The notes below the pieces were generated by a model. That model saw only the letters and a program-made list of their open reading frames with translations. It did not search any database and was not told where the DNA came from. Both the position numbers and the translations under genes were made by a program. A DNA stretch of 64,000 nt. It comes from Labia minor (taxonomy: Eukaryota; Arthropoda; Insecta; Dermaptera; Spongiphoridae). The stretch lies in the NCBI GenBank assembly GCA_963082975.1, contig OY720344.1, positions 15,239,580-15,303,579 on the forward strand. Direction: 5' to 3'. This document shows positions 10,875-23,540 of this stretch, one piece after another; the first letter of the stretch is position 1; each line of letters opens with the position of its first letter.

Positions 10875-11892
10875 CGGAGAAAATTTTCAATATACATTAT
10901 ATATAATATTTTTAACATTACTTATAGAAAGTAGTTTCTTTTTTTATATCAAATATTAATTTATTTTGTATGTCACATTTACGGTGAACGATGGAAGCTT
11001 TCATTTATTATTACATTTTACTGATAATATATATAATAAAATAACAGTTTATCGAAATTTTATTCATTTCCATTATTTCGATTGATTTGATGATTTGGTA
11101 AATATGATATAATAAAATATAAGTAAATAAACTTCATAAAATAAATATTTCATATTTATCTCCAATAGCATATAGAAACGATGAATTCCATTTTTTTTTC
11201 TTTTTTCTTTTCATTCCTATCTCGATTGACACAATTTATGTGATTACCGATTATTAAATGAATTAAATTCGTTGTAACCATTTGATTGAAAAGAAACCGC
11301 TTCATGGACAACAACAAAAATTCCAATAACAAAAACTCTGCTCAATCAAGAGTACTTGATCATATTATCATCGATACGTATAAAAGGTAAAACATTTTAT
11401 TCAATAATTTATTCCAATTGGAAAACAATTATAATAACAACAACTGGTATAAATGCTTTGACATAAATAATTAATCAATAAATAAATAAATAAATAAAGG
11501 TCATATTTTAAGTAGTTAAACAATTTATTAAATGAAATCTTTTGTTTTATAATTAATAAATAAAATATTCATAATAAATAAGAAATAAATAATACATAAA
11601 ATTTTAATTATTGAAGTTTTAGTTTATTTTAATTTAGTTATAATTTTAATTTATTTTTAATAGTTCATGAGAGGGTGTATGACTAATTTTTGATAATATA
11701 ATTTGTTTTCTTTAGTAGTTTCTACTAATAAAAGAAGTCTGATGGAAATGAATCCATTAAAAGACTTGGAGATTTTGAACTTGAAGGAATGTCATTGTCT
11801 GTCTGGCTGAATAATTAACAGTTTTGTATCAAAGGAAATTTTTTTTTTTGCTGAATTTTACCCACTCTTAAAATAAGTTAACATTATTTGTA
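10875..11892. other. Unassigned A+T-rich stretch
   Basis: Low-complexity A/T DNA with small (AAAT)n runs at about 11480-11498. No genes recognised. Confidence 0.45.
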
Positions 11893-12163
11893 CGAAGGCA
11901 GATCAATAAGTCCGTGACTTTTTGAATGAAACACAGGTTTTTGGATAAAAAATAATTTTATTTTTCAATGTAATCTTTATTGAACTCTACGTATACGTTT
12001 CTCCAATTTTTTATCCCTTCCAAAAAATAAGATTTGTCGAGGACATCATCGTTTAAATTTCGACAGGAGTCATCTGATAGTTGCATGCTGACAGGAGTAG
12101 TGTTGCCAATTCATTTAAAAGAAGGAAAATTCAAATAGTCACGGACTTATTGACATACCCTCT
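11893..12163 (-). mobile_element. Short mariner derivative with C-terminal transposase relic
   Basis: The ends are inverted repeats: 'gatcaataagtccgtgact' near the left and its counterpart 'gtcaataagtccgtgact' from the right, with TA at both borders (11891-11892, 12164-12165). On the minus strand the middle encodes SYFLEGIKNWRNVYVEF and then NKDYIEK, which resembles the C-terminal end of mariner transposases. At 271 bp nearly everything else is deleted. It is a non-autonomous internal-deletion product and a different mariner lineage from those at 16.9 and 51.9 kb. Confidence 0.82.
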
Positions 12164-13551
12164 TATATATTACTAATTAGTTTAATCTATCTTTTTGTAA
12201 AATTATTTTTATGAAATATCTAATACCGATCTTAAATAACTAAATAACTAAATAATAAAAAATATTTTATTGAAATTACTAATTAATCTTCTATTTGATA
12301 ACAATTAAACCTGAAAAACTAATTACACATTAAATTAAGAAATAATGATTACTTCCTTAATTCAATTTTATTATTATTATTATTATTATTATTATATTAA
12401 TGTGTATTTAGTTCATTCAACTCAGAGATCATTGATGATTTTTCAACTTCTATGAATGACAATTAAAATTAATATTTCAAGAACAAGATGAGTTGATTTA
12501 AAAACAAATTTTCACCTAACGCAATTGGAAAAGTTGAAGGATGAGACCCATAAATCCCATTTAGTTAAATTCTCGTTCATGTCGTTGATTTCATAGCACG
12601 GTCGTTGGTATTTTGTTAATGTTTTATGTTGTTCCAACATTGGGGAAATGTTTTTACTCATCAAAAAGCGATGGACTCGAGACAAAACATTTGTCTCTTT
12701 TATTAAGCGTTACTTCACTCTTCAGAACACATTCATTTATCTGAAAAGTTTATAAATTAAAGTGCATTTTCAAAATAAAACAGATCCATTCCTTTGATTC
12801 TATCAAAAGGTCATGTAACCCTGTGAAGAGGTCAGCAGGATAAAGAAAAAAGGAAAAGATGTTTTGAATCATTCTTTTCAATATACTTAACATTTATTCA
12901 ATAACATCATTTTTTTAAAACCTTGAAGTTAGTTTTTCTTTTTTAATCATCGGTTATTAATAAAATAAATAGATTTTTAAATATAAATCATTTTAAAGTT
13001 TTAAAAATTTTCAGTAGATTAAATTTTTATTTTTATTTATTAATTTTTTTTAAAAAGGTAAAAATTTATTAATTTAATCCTGATTATCGATCAATATAAT
13101 AAATCATAATAACTAAATAATTAAATATAAAAAAAGTTATTGTAAAAATCATCAATCAATTATTTATTTGATTTTAATTAAAAAGTAGCATCCGATATAT
13201 TATTTATTATTTAAATTAATTATATTTATTATTTAATTATTATTAAAATAGAAATTGTCATTTAAAAATTTCATTTCATTAATATTTTATTATTCAGGTA
13301 AGTAATTTTGATAAAAATTACTTGTTGAATTAATATAATACTTAATCAAAATTACATTTATTTAATTAATTGTATAATTAAGAAATTATTTACTTAAATT
13401 ATAATAAAATAAGCAAATTTTAAAAGAATATGAGATGTCTTATAGCAATATTATTCATAATTTATGTTTCAAAGTATCTATTAAATCCAAAAGAGCATTT
13501 AATTTAATTTATTTAATTTATTTATATATATAATATAATAATAATATTTAG
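12164..13551. other. Unassigned A+T-rich stretch with (TTA)n
   Basis: A (TTA)n run at about 12368-12396 and otherwise A/T-rich DNA. The patch at 12500-12720 is less biased but shows no recognisable exon. Confidence 0.45.
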
Positions 13552-14390
13552 GGAATTAAATGATAAAATTCAAGTATTAGGTTACGAAGACAACTTAAAT
13601 ATAATAGGAGTTTCGGGAATTGCAATTATAAAGATAGGGTTGAAAAATTAATCGAAGGAGGAAAACAGGTGGGACTGGGAATTAATAGTGCTAAGACAAA
13701 GTATTTATTAACAGAGAGGAATAGTATTAACATACAAAGTCTTAACATACAAACTGTAGAATTCGAAAATGTAGAAAAATTTAAATACTTAGGTTCTGTA
13801 ATCACAAAGGATAATAATATTCGAGAAGAATTAAATCGAAGTTGCAATCGGTTAACACATTATCATGCAGTAAAGGGACTTATCTCGTCAAAATTATTAT
13901 TCAATGTAATCAAAATTAAAATATATAAAACAATTATTATGCCACTTGTATTATATGAGGGTGAGGCGTGGACTATAACCTTGGAAGAAGAGAGTATATT
14001 TAGAGTATTTGAGAGTAAGATTCTTCGCAGCATTTATAGGCTACAAAAAAAGATGAGGTCACCGGGGAATGGCGGAGACTGTATAATGAGGAATTGCATG
14101 ACCTCTATGCATCTCCAGACATAGAGTGATAAAATCATGAAGGCTGCGAAGGACAGGACACGTGGCTAGAATTAGTGAGGAAAGAGTGGCGAAAAATATA
14201 TTGGTGGGGAAACGTCACTTTGGAAAACCAAGGATGGGTGGACAAAATAGGAAGGGACATGAGAGAGATGGGAGAGGGTAGGAATTGGATGGTTGTGGCT
14301 CAGGACAGTGACATTTGGAGAAGTGTGGTTGTGCGGCCAAGAACTTACGAGTTCCGTAGAGCCACAGAGATAGAGCGATAGAATTCAATG
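13552..14390 (+). pseudogene. LINE reverse-transcriptase C-terminal fragment (copy L1)
   Basis: This is a 5'-truncated non-LTR retrotransposon relic. The first part corresponds to the reverse transcriptase around the YADD motif, here decayed to IQVLGYEDNLNIIG. A 151-codon frame (13669-14124) then gives FENVEKFKYLGSVITKDNN, KIYKTIIMPLVLYE and RVFESKILRSIYRLQKK, the thumb and C-terminal region typical of insect LINE open reading frames. After a frame break the tail continues to about 14385. A second frame at 14175-14381 belongs to the same relic. Homologous copies at 39947-40605 (+) and 44085-45375 (-) confirm a repeat family. The clade (RTE-like or jockey-like) cannot be settled by eye. Confidence 0.85.
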
Positions 14391-15734
14391 AGTATTGTTG
14401 CAAATAAAACAACTCAAATTAAAAATACAAGTGTAGAGTATGATAATTTCATTTTTATTAGATTTATGATAATTTTGGCCGGCATAGTGGGAGACATCCT
14501 ATTGGAAACTCACTCTCCCCACTCTCACGAGCTAGCCAGTTATCGTTTCAATATCCATTAGCTTTTTGAATTTTTGGCACATGTTTTTTTTTTTTTTATT
14601 GATTTAAATTTAGAAAAACCCACCCACTGCCACTCTTAAATGATGAATCAATTTAGTTATAATAAGTAACATTCAAATTTATGTTTCTAAAACAAATTGG
14701 AAGCTATAAAACTTGACATTCACATTGGAAATTATATTAAAAGTAGTAAAAAATTGCAAAGCTATATTATATGAAACAAAATAGCATTTTGTGCTCAAGA
14801 TATTTATTAATATTGTACATATTTATTAGTATGATTTCTATTAAAATTTTTTTACTAAAATAACTGTTAAAATTAAATTTGTATTTCATACAAATGTGAT
14901 GGATCAATATCGCAGGGGCGCTAAACAAAAAGCACGACGTCTATCCAAAATTAAAATTGTTTATATTATTTTATCAAAGTTAGTAAATGTGAAATTATCG
15001 ATCGATATTTAAGATGCAACTAAAGATAGGTGAGGTTGGAGGAATCAGATTATAACTTTGAAGTTCAGAATAGAGAAATGTCTGAATGCTAGATAGATAA
15101 GTTTTGTTCTTTAGCACTTCATTCTTATCAAAATATAGTGAATAGATTTATATATTTTAAAACTTAAAAATAATAATATTTTACTATACTTCTCTATATT
15201 TTCTTCGATTCTTTTAAATAAATATTATTACAATGTTTTTGATATAATAAATAAATAAATCTCATTTGAGTAATATTAAAACTAGTGTTAATTAATATTC
15301 ATAGTAAACAGTGGCCAAATTTCAAGGTTTATTATTTTTTTTTATTAAAAACGCCATACTTCATTCGGATGTTTGAAAAAAATAAAATAAAATAAATGAA
15401 TTATAAAAAAGTAGTAGTTTGTAAACTTCATATATTTAAAAAAAGTAATTAAGTTAATTTATGTTGTCAAATTAAAAACATCAAAAGTGTTAGGATAGAA
15501 GTATCAATGTAGTCATTCAGTTTCATAGTTTATCAAAAATATAAAACCAGTATAAAAATGTTCATCGTTAGGCCCGTGTTTTTGTGAACATCGGTGGTAG
15601 GGGTGAGGGTGGGGGAAGAGAAAAACTGTGATTTGGCACCATTCTAGCCCATTCGAATGATAGATTGCAGATATTCTTATGGCATGTTAGTTCGAGGTCA
15701 TAAAATGATTTTTGTGACAAGATTTTTATATTTG

Positions 15735-15766
<32 letters not shown>

Positions 15767-16580
15767 TTTTCATGTCTAGTCATAAATTTAAAATGTTATT
15801 TATCTACTATATAGAAATTTACCAGAAATGAAAACCACATAAAAAATAATATTTCTTATATCTTTTTATCCTTGTTCAAATCCATAATTGGGTAAGGGGT
15901 CATTAACTGAAGAAGTGTTCATCTTTAACAAAATTGATATATTTTTTCAGGATATGCGAAAAAGAAAAAAAAACATTGACCTAAAAATATAATTTAAAAA
16001 TAGCTCACCCCTGGGACATATGTTATTAATCAGACCATGTAAAAAAAGTATAGGAAAAATATAATAACATGTGAAATGATAAAATGAAAACGAGAAAAAA
16101 ATAATATTTCGCAAAATAAAATTACTAATGAAATTGATTTCTTCATTACTTGTCTTTTCGTAGAATTCCACGTCTATTATAACACGTCTAATATTACTCT
16201 ATAAAGGATTAATATGTATATTGTTCAGATTTTACCTTTTTTTATGTTTAATGAATTCGATAATCCATTGAATTGTTCTAAATAACTATTTTATATAAAA
16301 ACATCAGCTAGGAAGCATTACTATCAACGAACTTTTATTCATATTTATCACAAAATTGCATAAATAATTCCAATTTATAAGATCTTAATATATTGTGAGA
16401 ATTAGATAAATAATGTAGAGAGCAAAAAATATTTAAAAATAGATATTTATTTAAATGAAATAAAATTATTTAATTTACAGAATGAACATGTAATTTTAAT
16501 CAAAATAAGAAACAATGTTTTTAAAATGTTTTTAAGATTTATAATTACAATATATAAATATAAATTTTAATATTAAATCT
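14391..16580. other. Unassigned stretch with microsatellites
   Basis: It contains a less A+T-rich patch at 14470-14560, a G-rich patch at 15580-15640, and an (AT)n run at about 15735-15762. The 71- and 74-codon frames here have biased low-complexity translations and no recognisable domain. Confidence 0.4.
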
Positions 16581-16582
16581 AT

Positions 16583-16841
16583 ATGTCTGTGTGTCTGTGT
16601 GTCTGTCGCCAAAAATTTTCGATTTTTTTAAATTTTGATTTTGGATTCGAGTAAAGCTTAAAAAAGTGTAATTGTAAAGTGGTGTTGGTTTTTTAAAATT
16701 CGGTTGGGAACATTTTCAAATCGGCGCGGTCAAAGTTATAATATATGGGAAATTTTCAACTTTTTTAAGCTCTACTCGAATCCAAAATCAAAATTTAAAA
16801 AATCGAAAATTTTTGGAGACAGTCACACAGACATACAGATT
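16583..16841. mobile_element. Foldback element with ~80-bp inverted arms
   Basis: The left arm runs from a 'gtctgtgtgtctgtgtgtct' microsatellite through 'cgccaaaaattttcgatttt' to about 16672. The right arm (about 16765-16841) is its near-perfect reverse complement and ends 'cacacagacata'. The roughly 90-bp loop contains 'aatcggcgcggtcaaagtta'. No coding sequence is present. This looks like a foldback MITE; flanking duplications are unclear. A mariner relic begins 35 bp further on. Confidence 0.75.
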
Positions 16842-16875
16842 TTATAAACGAACTAAAAGTTCGTTGAAGATATAC

Positions 16876-17640
16876 GTTGTATTGTCAAAAGAAAAGGTGA
16901 ATTTTGAATTTTCACGGGCTGTATATATTCGATTATCGTATTTTTTTGTTATGTTGGTACACATATGTTTCTCATATGCTGACATTATCAGCCATTTTGA
17001 ATTAGTAGTTTATTTTTGGCAACTGAAAATGTTAGTCACGTTTTTGTGTGTTCTTCGAGTTTTTAAAGAATCTCTATTAAATTTTGCGTTAAAAATGAAA
17101 TAAAGTGCACTAACGCACTTAAAATGTTGACTGTGGCATTCGGCGAGTCTACTTTGTCTCAAAAAAATATTTATAAGTGGTACAAGTGCTTTAAAAAAGC
17201 ACGCCAATTTAGATAAAATGTGAAGATTTTGCTCACTGTTTTCTTCGATTAAAATGGCGTGGTTCTTACCAACAGGTTAATAAGGAATATTACAATACGG
17301 CTCAAACAATGGAAAAACAAATCATGGATCACGATAATGCACCAGCTCACACATCATTGCTTGTTCGTGATGTTTTAGCCTACAACAACACCATATATCA
17401 TGCCTCAATGAACGTATTCACCAAATTTTTGCCACAATTGATGAGATAAAGTCGGAATCGAAGATCGAGCTGATGGTCATACCGAAAAGCGCAGAAGTGC
17501 TTCGACGATTGGAAGAAGCGGTGGCATAAGTGCATTATATCTGAGGTAAATTACTTTGAAGGTGGCAAAATGGATATTGATTAATAAATAAATACTTTTC
17601 GAAATAATTCAAAATTCATCTTTTCATTTGAACAAACTCC
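16876..17640 (+). pseudogene. Mariner relic (rosa-like lineage), copy M1
   Basis: The left terminal repeat includes 'caaaagaaaaggtgaatttt' and the complement of the right end reads 'gtttgttcaaatgaaaagat', with TA-like borders. Transposase pieces are readable but broken: AFGESTLSQKNIYKWYKCFKK (helix-turn-helix region, about 17131-17193) and DHDNAPAHTSLLVRDVL (second catalytic aspartate, about 17329). The YSPD block carrying the third aspartate is deleted near 17425, so the enzyme is dead. The element shares ends and body with 51897-52788 and a 5' fragment at 33801. Confidence 0.87.
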
Positions 17641-18482
17641 TATAAATCTAAAATAGATGAAATTATTGCAATATTAGGATTTTTATATTATTCATTTCTT
17701 TAATTAAGTAAAAAAAAAAAACAATTAAAATGAGTTTGATCAAAAGTTAAAAATATACTAATTAATTTTTCATCCCGAAAACAGAATGATTTAATATAAT
17801 ATTTTAAATATTCATATTTTGCTCGTATATTATTGATAAATTAGATATTCAATTTATCTGTTAAAAATGCTTATTCACAATTTTGGGTTTAATTAAAACA
17901 TTACGTTTAATTTCAAAAAAATTCTGGCAGATCTCTTGACATGTTCATATAGAGAATCCACTATTAAATGAATGTGATAGGACCATTTTTGTAAAATAAA
18001 AATAAGATAGATTTTTTTAATTATTATTTAATATGTTGATGTTGTTTTTAAATTAATTTTAGAGTTTGGTTAAAATGACTTGATTCGATGAAGAAAAAAA
18101 TAAAACCAATATCAGAAATTATATTTTTCCCAATCAGAACAGAGAGAGAGAGCTTTGAAATAATAAAGAAATAAGCATTAAAGGCAAAAGTTTTTCCGTT
18201 CAATTATAATTGACAATCACGTACTAATTGACAATAAGACTTCTAAAATACTAAAAAGCATGATTGTGTTTTGTTGTTGTTTTTGAAATTTTTTTAAGAA
18301 TATTAGAAATCTAGAATCATTGAGATTTAAAGAAACTTTTAATAATATTTATGATATTTTTCTTTTTCCTAAATTATATATCATTATTATTATTAACAAT
18401 GAAGGTTTTATAGATATATATTTATTTTTTTTTGGCCTTTCGGAATATATCTCCATTTAGCCAGCTTTCTCAGAATTGTTAA
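17641..18482. other. Unassigned A+T-rich stretch
   Basis: No gene seen. A short (AG) run at 18139-18151 and scattered A-tracts only. Confidence 0.45.
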
Positions 18483-18588
18483 TTATTTTTATTTTTATTT
18501 AAATATCGATTCACTCTGCGAGGTTCGATCCCTCGAACTCGAGTCGGCGGACCGGTCACTATATCCGCGCGGCTATGTTCCCGGTCTT
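18483..18588 (-). mobile_element. SINE-2, tRNA-derived, copy a
   Basis: On the minus strand a tRNA-like head reads 'atagccgcgcggatatagtg' followed by 'ggatcgaacctc' as B box, then 'agtgaatcgatatttaaata' and an A/T tail. The same order (A box, B box, 'ggtgaatcgttatttaaaa', tail) occurs at 58137-58230. It is G+C-rich relative to the flanks. At about 100 bp the family is very short, essentially a tRNA-like head plus tail. Confidence 0.72.
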
Positions 18589-19127
18589 AAAGATTCATTA
18601 AATATAAAAAAAAATAAAAAAAAACATTCATCACATTAAATTAACATACAAAAGAACTAATTTTATAATAATAACTAAGTAAATTAGTACTGTTTTGAAC
18701 AGAAATTGTCCTTTACTATACTACTAATAATCATAATTTTAATGATAATGTCAAAGAGGAAAAATTATATTTAATCATTGGTGAATTATAATCTTATTAA
18801 TCATTCTATCAAGATAATGTATTATTTTTTTTATTATATCTATAAAATATTCTATAAGATATTCAATGGTAGTATATGGGTAACAGTAATAGGTTTATTT
18901 CACATTATTAAGGAAAAGGAGATGTGATACTAAACAACACTACTGCCGTAAATGGCATAACAAAAGCTAATATTGTTCATTCTCATAGGATTCTCTCTTG
19001 AATGATTATTAGGTTATTTGATATTTTCTTATACAATATAGATGTAGATTAGATGCTGTTTGAATTATCAACATCTATCTAATTCTATTATTTATAGGTA
19101 TTTTGCTTTTTTTTTTACTATCATGCC
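18589..19127. other. Unassigned A+T-rich stretch
   Basis: No gene or repeat end recognised. Confidence 0.45.
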
Positions 19128-20089
19128 AGAGATATTATTGCGATCGCGAAAAATTTTCGATGTCGAGATTTTGTGTTTTTATACATTTTGAAGGCCCCTG
19201 AGTCATTTTCACTAAGGTTGAGAATAATGTAAAAACGAAATTGAGCTAAAATAATGAAATTTGGTACACGGGGTTTATTCAAAATTCATAGTTTTCTATC
19301 AACTTTTGAGAAATGCAGCTCATTCAGAAGAAGACCATTACCTACCACGATTTCATTTTTTTCCACTAAACTGACCGTAAAAATAAAGATATATGTTTGA
19401 TAGTTTTTCACCTGATTAAAAATTGTATAAAACTGCTATTTAGAGAATTTCAGTCTGATTGAATCACTGAAAGTACCGGAATTAATTTTTTAACATTACT
19501 GCAAATCACGCGCCAGCAAGGGTCGTGGTTTTATCAACAAAGAGTCAAACACGCGCTGGCACGTTTTGAGGTGTTCTGTCTCACAAGCCAGTTTAAAATT
19601 AAATTTCTCGATTTCTTTTTCAAAGTATCGATAGAAGTTAATATAATATAATTATGGTAATATAAATGTGTATACGATTATAAAAATATCCCTGTTTACT
19701 ACATATTCAAATTACACTATCCATATAAATATATGTAATTGTATGCACATTGAACATCCCATACCATATAAGAGGTGTAATGGGTACATCAATTGCTACG
19801 TCCCCATCGTGTACCTGGCAATGTATTTAATTTTTATCAAAACTATGATCAAAGTTAAATGCAACTAAAAGAAGTTGAAAATAAATGGTATTTCATAAAT
19901 TTGCTCAACTCACAAAAATATAGTATTTAGCCAAAGTCTTCTTATTTCAATAAAATGTTATCAGTGAAAATTATGTTAAAAACCTTAAATCCTATGATCG
20001 GATAGAATAAAATTTTAATTATTTTCAAATAAAGAAAAAAGTTTGATTATCCAATTCAAATTTGCGAGATAGTCGAGTGGGGACACTTC
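19128..20089 (-). mobile_element. Family B repeat, copy B1
   Basis: The segment is the reverse complement of 49881-50452 at both ends. 'gcgagatagtcgagtgggga' at 20065-20084 matches the left terminus of B2, and 19130-19520 matches the rest ('ttctatcaacttttgagaaa', 'ttttcactaaggttgagaa'). Copy B1 is longer because about 380 bp of A/T-rich DNA (19540-20040) separates the parts. The 66-codon frame at 19668-19868 lies in that insert and is not recognisable. The family has short near-terminal inverted motifs (actatctcgc / actttctcgc) and no coding sequence. Confidence 0.8.
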
Positions 20090-20092
20090 CGA

Positions 20093-20736
20093 TTTTTACC
20101 GACCGACGATAGTAAGGGAGGTATTGTTTTCACACCAAATTTCACATGTGGAGATTTTTACATATCTCCACGAATCATGCATTTTCTAAACAGAAAAAAG
20201 TATTTTTAGCATGATGTCTGTCCGTCTGTCCGTCCGTCCGTCCGTCCGTCCGTATAGATGTGTACAGCCTGAACGGCTCAACCGATTTTGATGAAATTTG
20301 GTATATTTACTTAATGCATCAGTGGGATGAATTGATCAACTTTTGGTGCAATTCCGGAAACCGGAAGTGGTAGTATTAGCGATCGACGATAGGAAGGAAA
20401 GGGTTATTTTCACACCAAAGGAGATTTTTTTATATATCACCACGAATCATGCATTTTGTATTGGTTTTATCCTCGAAAAAAATCATATTTATTAGTTTTT
20501 TCTTGATTTAAAATTATATGACGTCATCCAGCCATGCATGACGTCACAGCCTGGTCTTGCATATATATTATAAACAAAATAAAATTAAAAATGTTTATAT
20601 TTATTATTTATGTATCCATATCTGTTTTTTATTACATTAATAGATATATGAAAATTATTTGAAATTGTTTCTGTAGCTGGAAATTAATTTATTTCAAACC
20701 GTCGGTCGGTTCGGACCTGGCCACAGGTCAACTTAT
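20093..20736 (-). mobile_element. Family A repeat, copy A3
   Basis: An almost complete copy, inverted relative to A1 and A2. It starts 'tttttaccgaccgacgatag' and ends 'ctggccacaggtcaactta'. The TGACGTCA pair is intact at 20519-20526 and 20539-20546. The CCGT microsatellite is at about 20220-20252. Both internal direct modules are clear (about 20097-20187 and 20383-20458). It abuts the terminus of family B1 within a few bases. Confidence 0.87.
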
Positions 20737-20773
20737 TTTTTTTTATAACACATACCAGTATATTATTATATAA

Positions 20774-21046
20774 CAGTGGTTCCCAAACTTATTTGACCCC
20801 CTTTCCAGAAAAATTTTACTCAGCGCCCCCTTGGAAATTAACTTTTTTTAATTTTAATAACAATTAAACAGAAAGATAAATGAACCTATTTGCAAAATAT
20901 TATAAATCAAGGTGTACATTAGTAACATTGAATTTATGTATCTATTTATTGATCTCAGAATAGAAAAGTAATATAGAAGTAATTTTCCCTAAATGCACCT
21001 GCGCCCACGAGGGGGGGGGAGGTAGCGCCCACATTGGGAATCTCTG
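20774..21046. mobile_element. hAT MITE with 8-bp TSD
   Basis: The left end is 'cagtggttcccaaactt' and the complement of the right end is 'cagagattcccaatgtg', classic hAT-type terminal repeats. The duplication 'ttatataa' is exact at 20766-20773 and 21047-21054. A subterminal G/C-rich block 'gcgcccacga' precedes a G run. The 273-bp element is non-coding. It lies 38 bp from the end of family A copy A3. Confidence 0.92.
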
Positions 21047-21054
21047 TTATATAA

Positions 21055-23030
21055 AGATGAAGAGATAATATATAAAATAAATAAATATATTTAAAAAAAA
21101 GTAAGCTGATATTTATTAATGAGTATAATAGAAGCAATATTTCGAATAAATAGGAATTAAAAAAAAACAAATTTTAGATATAGGTCATTAGGAATGTTAA
21201 TTTAACTTAATATATCTGCATTTATTTATAAAATAAAATAAATATTAGAAAAATCTTTACGAATATGACACACGACTTTTTTTATATTTTAACAAGTTAA
21301 TGACCTCATTAAGATAGATATTCTACCCTGTTTCCTTTCAGATAATTTATGAGAGGTGAGTTTACTATTACTAATGCAACTATGTCCGATGTGTCATTAT
21401 GTATATACACACTCCTGGCCAATGAGTCTGAATGTGTGACTATTTTTTTCTTTATTTCAACGCTCTCCAAATTTAAACTCTAGCTTCTCTAATCTCAACC
21501 CGCCCCCCCCCCCCATTTCCCCAACCCACTTTTTCTCCTTTTTCCCTCAACAGCCAACCTCACACGTGAACTATTTTAGATTATCATTAGATATGTCGTC
21601 TTAATTATCCATATGAGAATATTTTGATTATAAATTTCTTTTAGACCAGGAAATAAATATTTTGCTTAATGATGTGAAATAATTTTTTTCTAACATCGTA
21701 GAAAAATCTATTTTAGTTGAAAAATGTTAAAAATAAAATAATTTCATTGGCAAGTAAATATCGGATGATGATGATACATCATCGAGCAAATGTTAAGCCC
21801 TTATAAATATATACAGAGAGCCAAATTTTTAAGATTAACTCTTGTCAAATATATTTTAGTAAAAACTCCATTTAGTTGAATCAGTGGAAATAAAAGTGTC
21901 ATGTTAAATGGAGGAAAATCATTATATGTACAGATACGGAAAAAAATAAACGCCAGTCGGAGAATGACTCATTAGGTTGATTGCCCGACAACAGCGCCCC
22001 ATTGGTGTTTACATTGTTCCGACACTATACTTATTCGACATTACCATAATTTCAAATTAATGCTCGAACCTAATTGTTTGAATGACAGTTTGTTAACCTC
22101 TCGGTCCCAGTTACGTCATACAAAAATCATAATGAATGATTATTTAATATTTGACAAGTGAATAGTAATCCCTTGTCTATGAAAATGTTCAATTCAAAGT
22201 ATGCACAAAGTTTAATATTGGTATTTTTTATTAAAAAAGTTATATTTTCATAATAAAATGTTATCATTTCCTTTATTATTGAATTTCCATAAAAAAAATA
22301 ACAATATAAAATAAATTTTGGAATTTTTATAGCATCAAATATGTGTATCTTTATTGATTCATGGTATAATTACAATGTTGTATGATAAGTATTAAAAAAA
22401 TAAACTATTTAAAAATTTCGATAATTTAAATATGAATTGTTTTTTTTTTATTTAAACAAACTCAACCTCTAAAGCAACAACCCTTCCTGTTTTATTTTTA
22501 AACTTATATTTTCTATAAAGTTTACTTTTTATGTTCAAACATTAATTTTATTGATTATATTTTTATTTTTCTTTCTAATAAAAAAAAAAAGTTTTTTTTT
22601 CACTTTTTTTTTAATAAGCAAAATATTTTCCTTAAAAATCATTCATTATGAAATTAATTTTTATTATTTAAAACCTAATAATAACCCTTCATTGGTTATA
22701 TAGACATAAAAATATATACCAGGAATATTAGTGTATAATGTAGGTATGTCACAAAATATCTTTGTCTTTAAAATCTTTATCTTTTTTTGTGATATGTTTG
22801 GTAATTAGTTATTTATTAAAAATATTAATGGTAGATTTTTATTAAATACCCTACATTAAATAATAATTATGCAACAAATATAATTTTATTTTAGTGAGAA
22901 AGCCACAATATACAAATTAGACAAATTTATAAAAAAAACTTCTAAATGTGCAAATTTAATTTAATAATATGAATCGGTAATAAGTATTTGTTTGTTAAAA
23001 ACTAATGTCTATAATGTCTATAAAGTTATG
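21055..23030. other. Unassigned stretch
   Basis: It contains a C run at 21503-21513 and a patch at 21940-22130 that is less A+T-rich. The 20-mer at 21981-22000 ('ttgcccgacaacagcgcccc') recurs inverted with two changes at 35501-35520 and 35621-35640, so a degenerate repeat relic may lie here. No coding sequence recognised. Confidence 0.45.
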
Positions 23031-23149
23031 ATAGTGTGTCTCAGATGGGTACAGATGTGTACAGATGTGTACAGATAACTTGCAGACAACATCTACGTAT
23101 TTTATTACCGATATTATTATAATTATTGCTTATTTATGCACCCATTAGG

Positions 23150-23420
23150 CGTTGTTGAAATAATAAATCATCATAATAAAAATCACAAACCGTAAGATCC
23201 GGGGAGTGAGGAGAAATATTCTCGAACTATTTTTTCAACAGTTGACAAACAATGAGTTAGGATCATTTCCAACAGGATTCTGCCACAGCTCATACTGCAC
23301 ATAATTCTTTGCAAGACATAACGGCGGTTTTTGATGATAGGATAATCTCTTCGCTCCCCGGATCTTACGGTGTGTGATTTTTATTATGAAGGACACCACT
23401 TTCAACAACGCCTGTAATAA
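23150..23420. mobile_element. Inner MITE-like inverted repeat
   Basis: A second pair of inverted repeats, 'gcgttgttgaaa' then 'cataataaaaatcacaaacc' then 'gtaagatccggggag', occurs at about 23150-23212 and in complement at 23351-23420. It encloses the FQQD-like coding piece. Because these arms are distinct from the outer 23032/23654 arms, either two related elements are nested or one element has compound ends. Confidence 0.65.
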
Positions 23421-23429
23421 AAGTTACTA

Positions 23430-23540
23430 CTCATTATGGCTTACTTTGGCTCGTGAAGTTCAGGCGGTAGGAGCCTGGACATGCTAGATGGAGTCTAGGG
23501 TCACAACTCTTCCTAGGAAGATAACGAAGAAGAAGACTCA
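23430..23540 (+). mobile_element. Short SINE-like insert with GAA tail and 9-bp duplication
   Basis: A segment of about 100 bp ('ggcttactttggctcgtgaa' to 'ataacgaagaagaaga') interrupts the right arm of the outer inverted repeat. It is bounded by a direct repeat 'actcattat' (about 23427-23435 and 23537-23545) and ends in a GAA repeat, features of a retroposed short element. It has no clear polymerase III boxes and could equally be a 5'-truncated LINE end. Confidence 0.6.
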
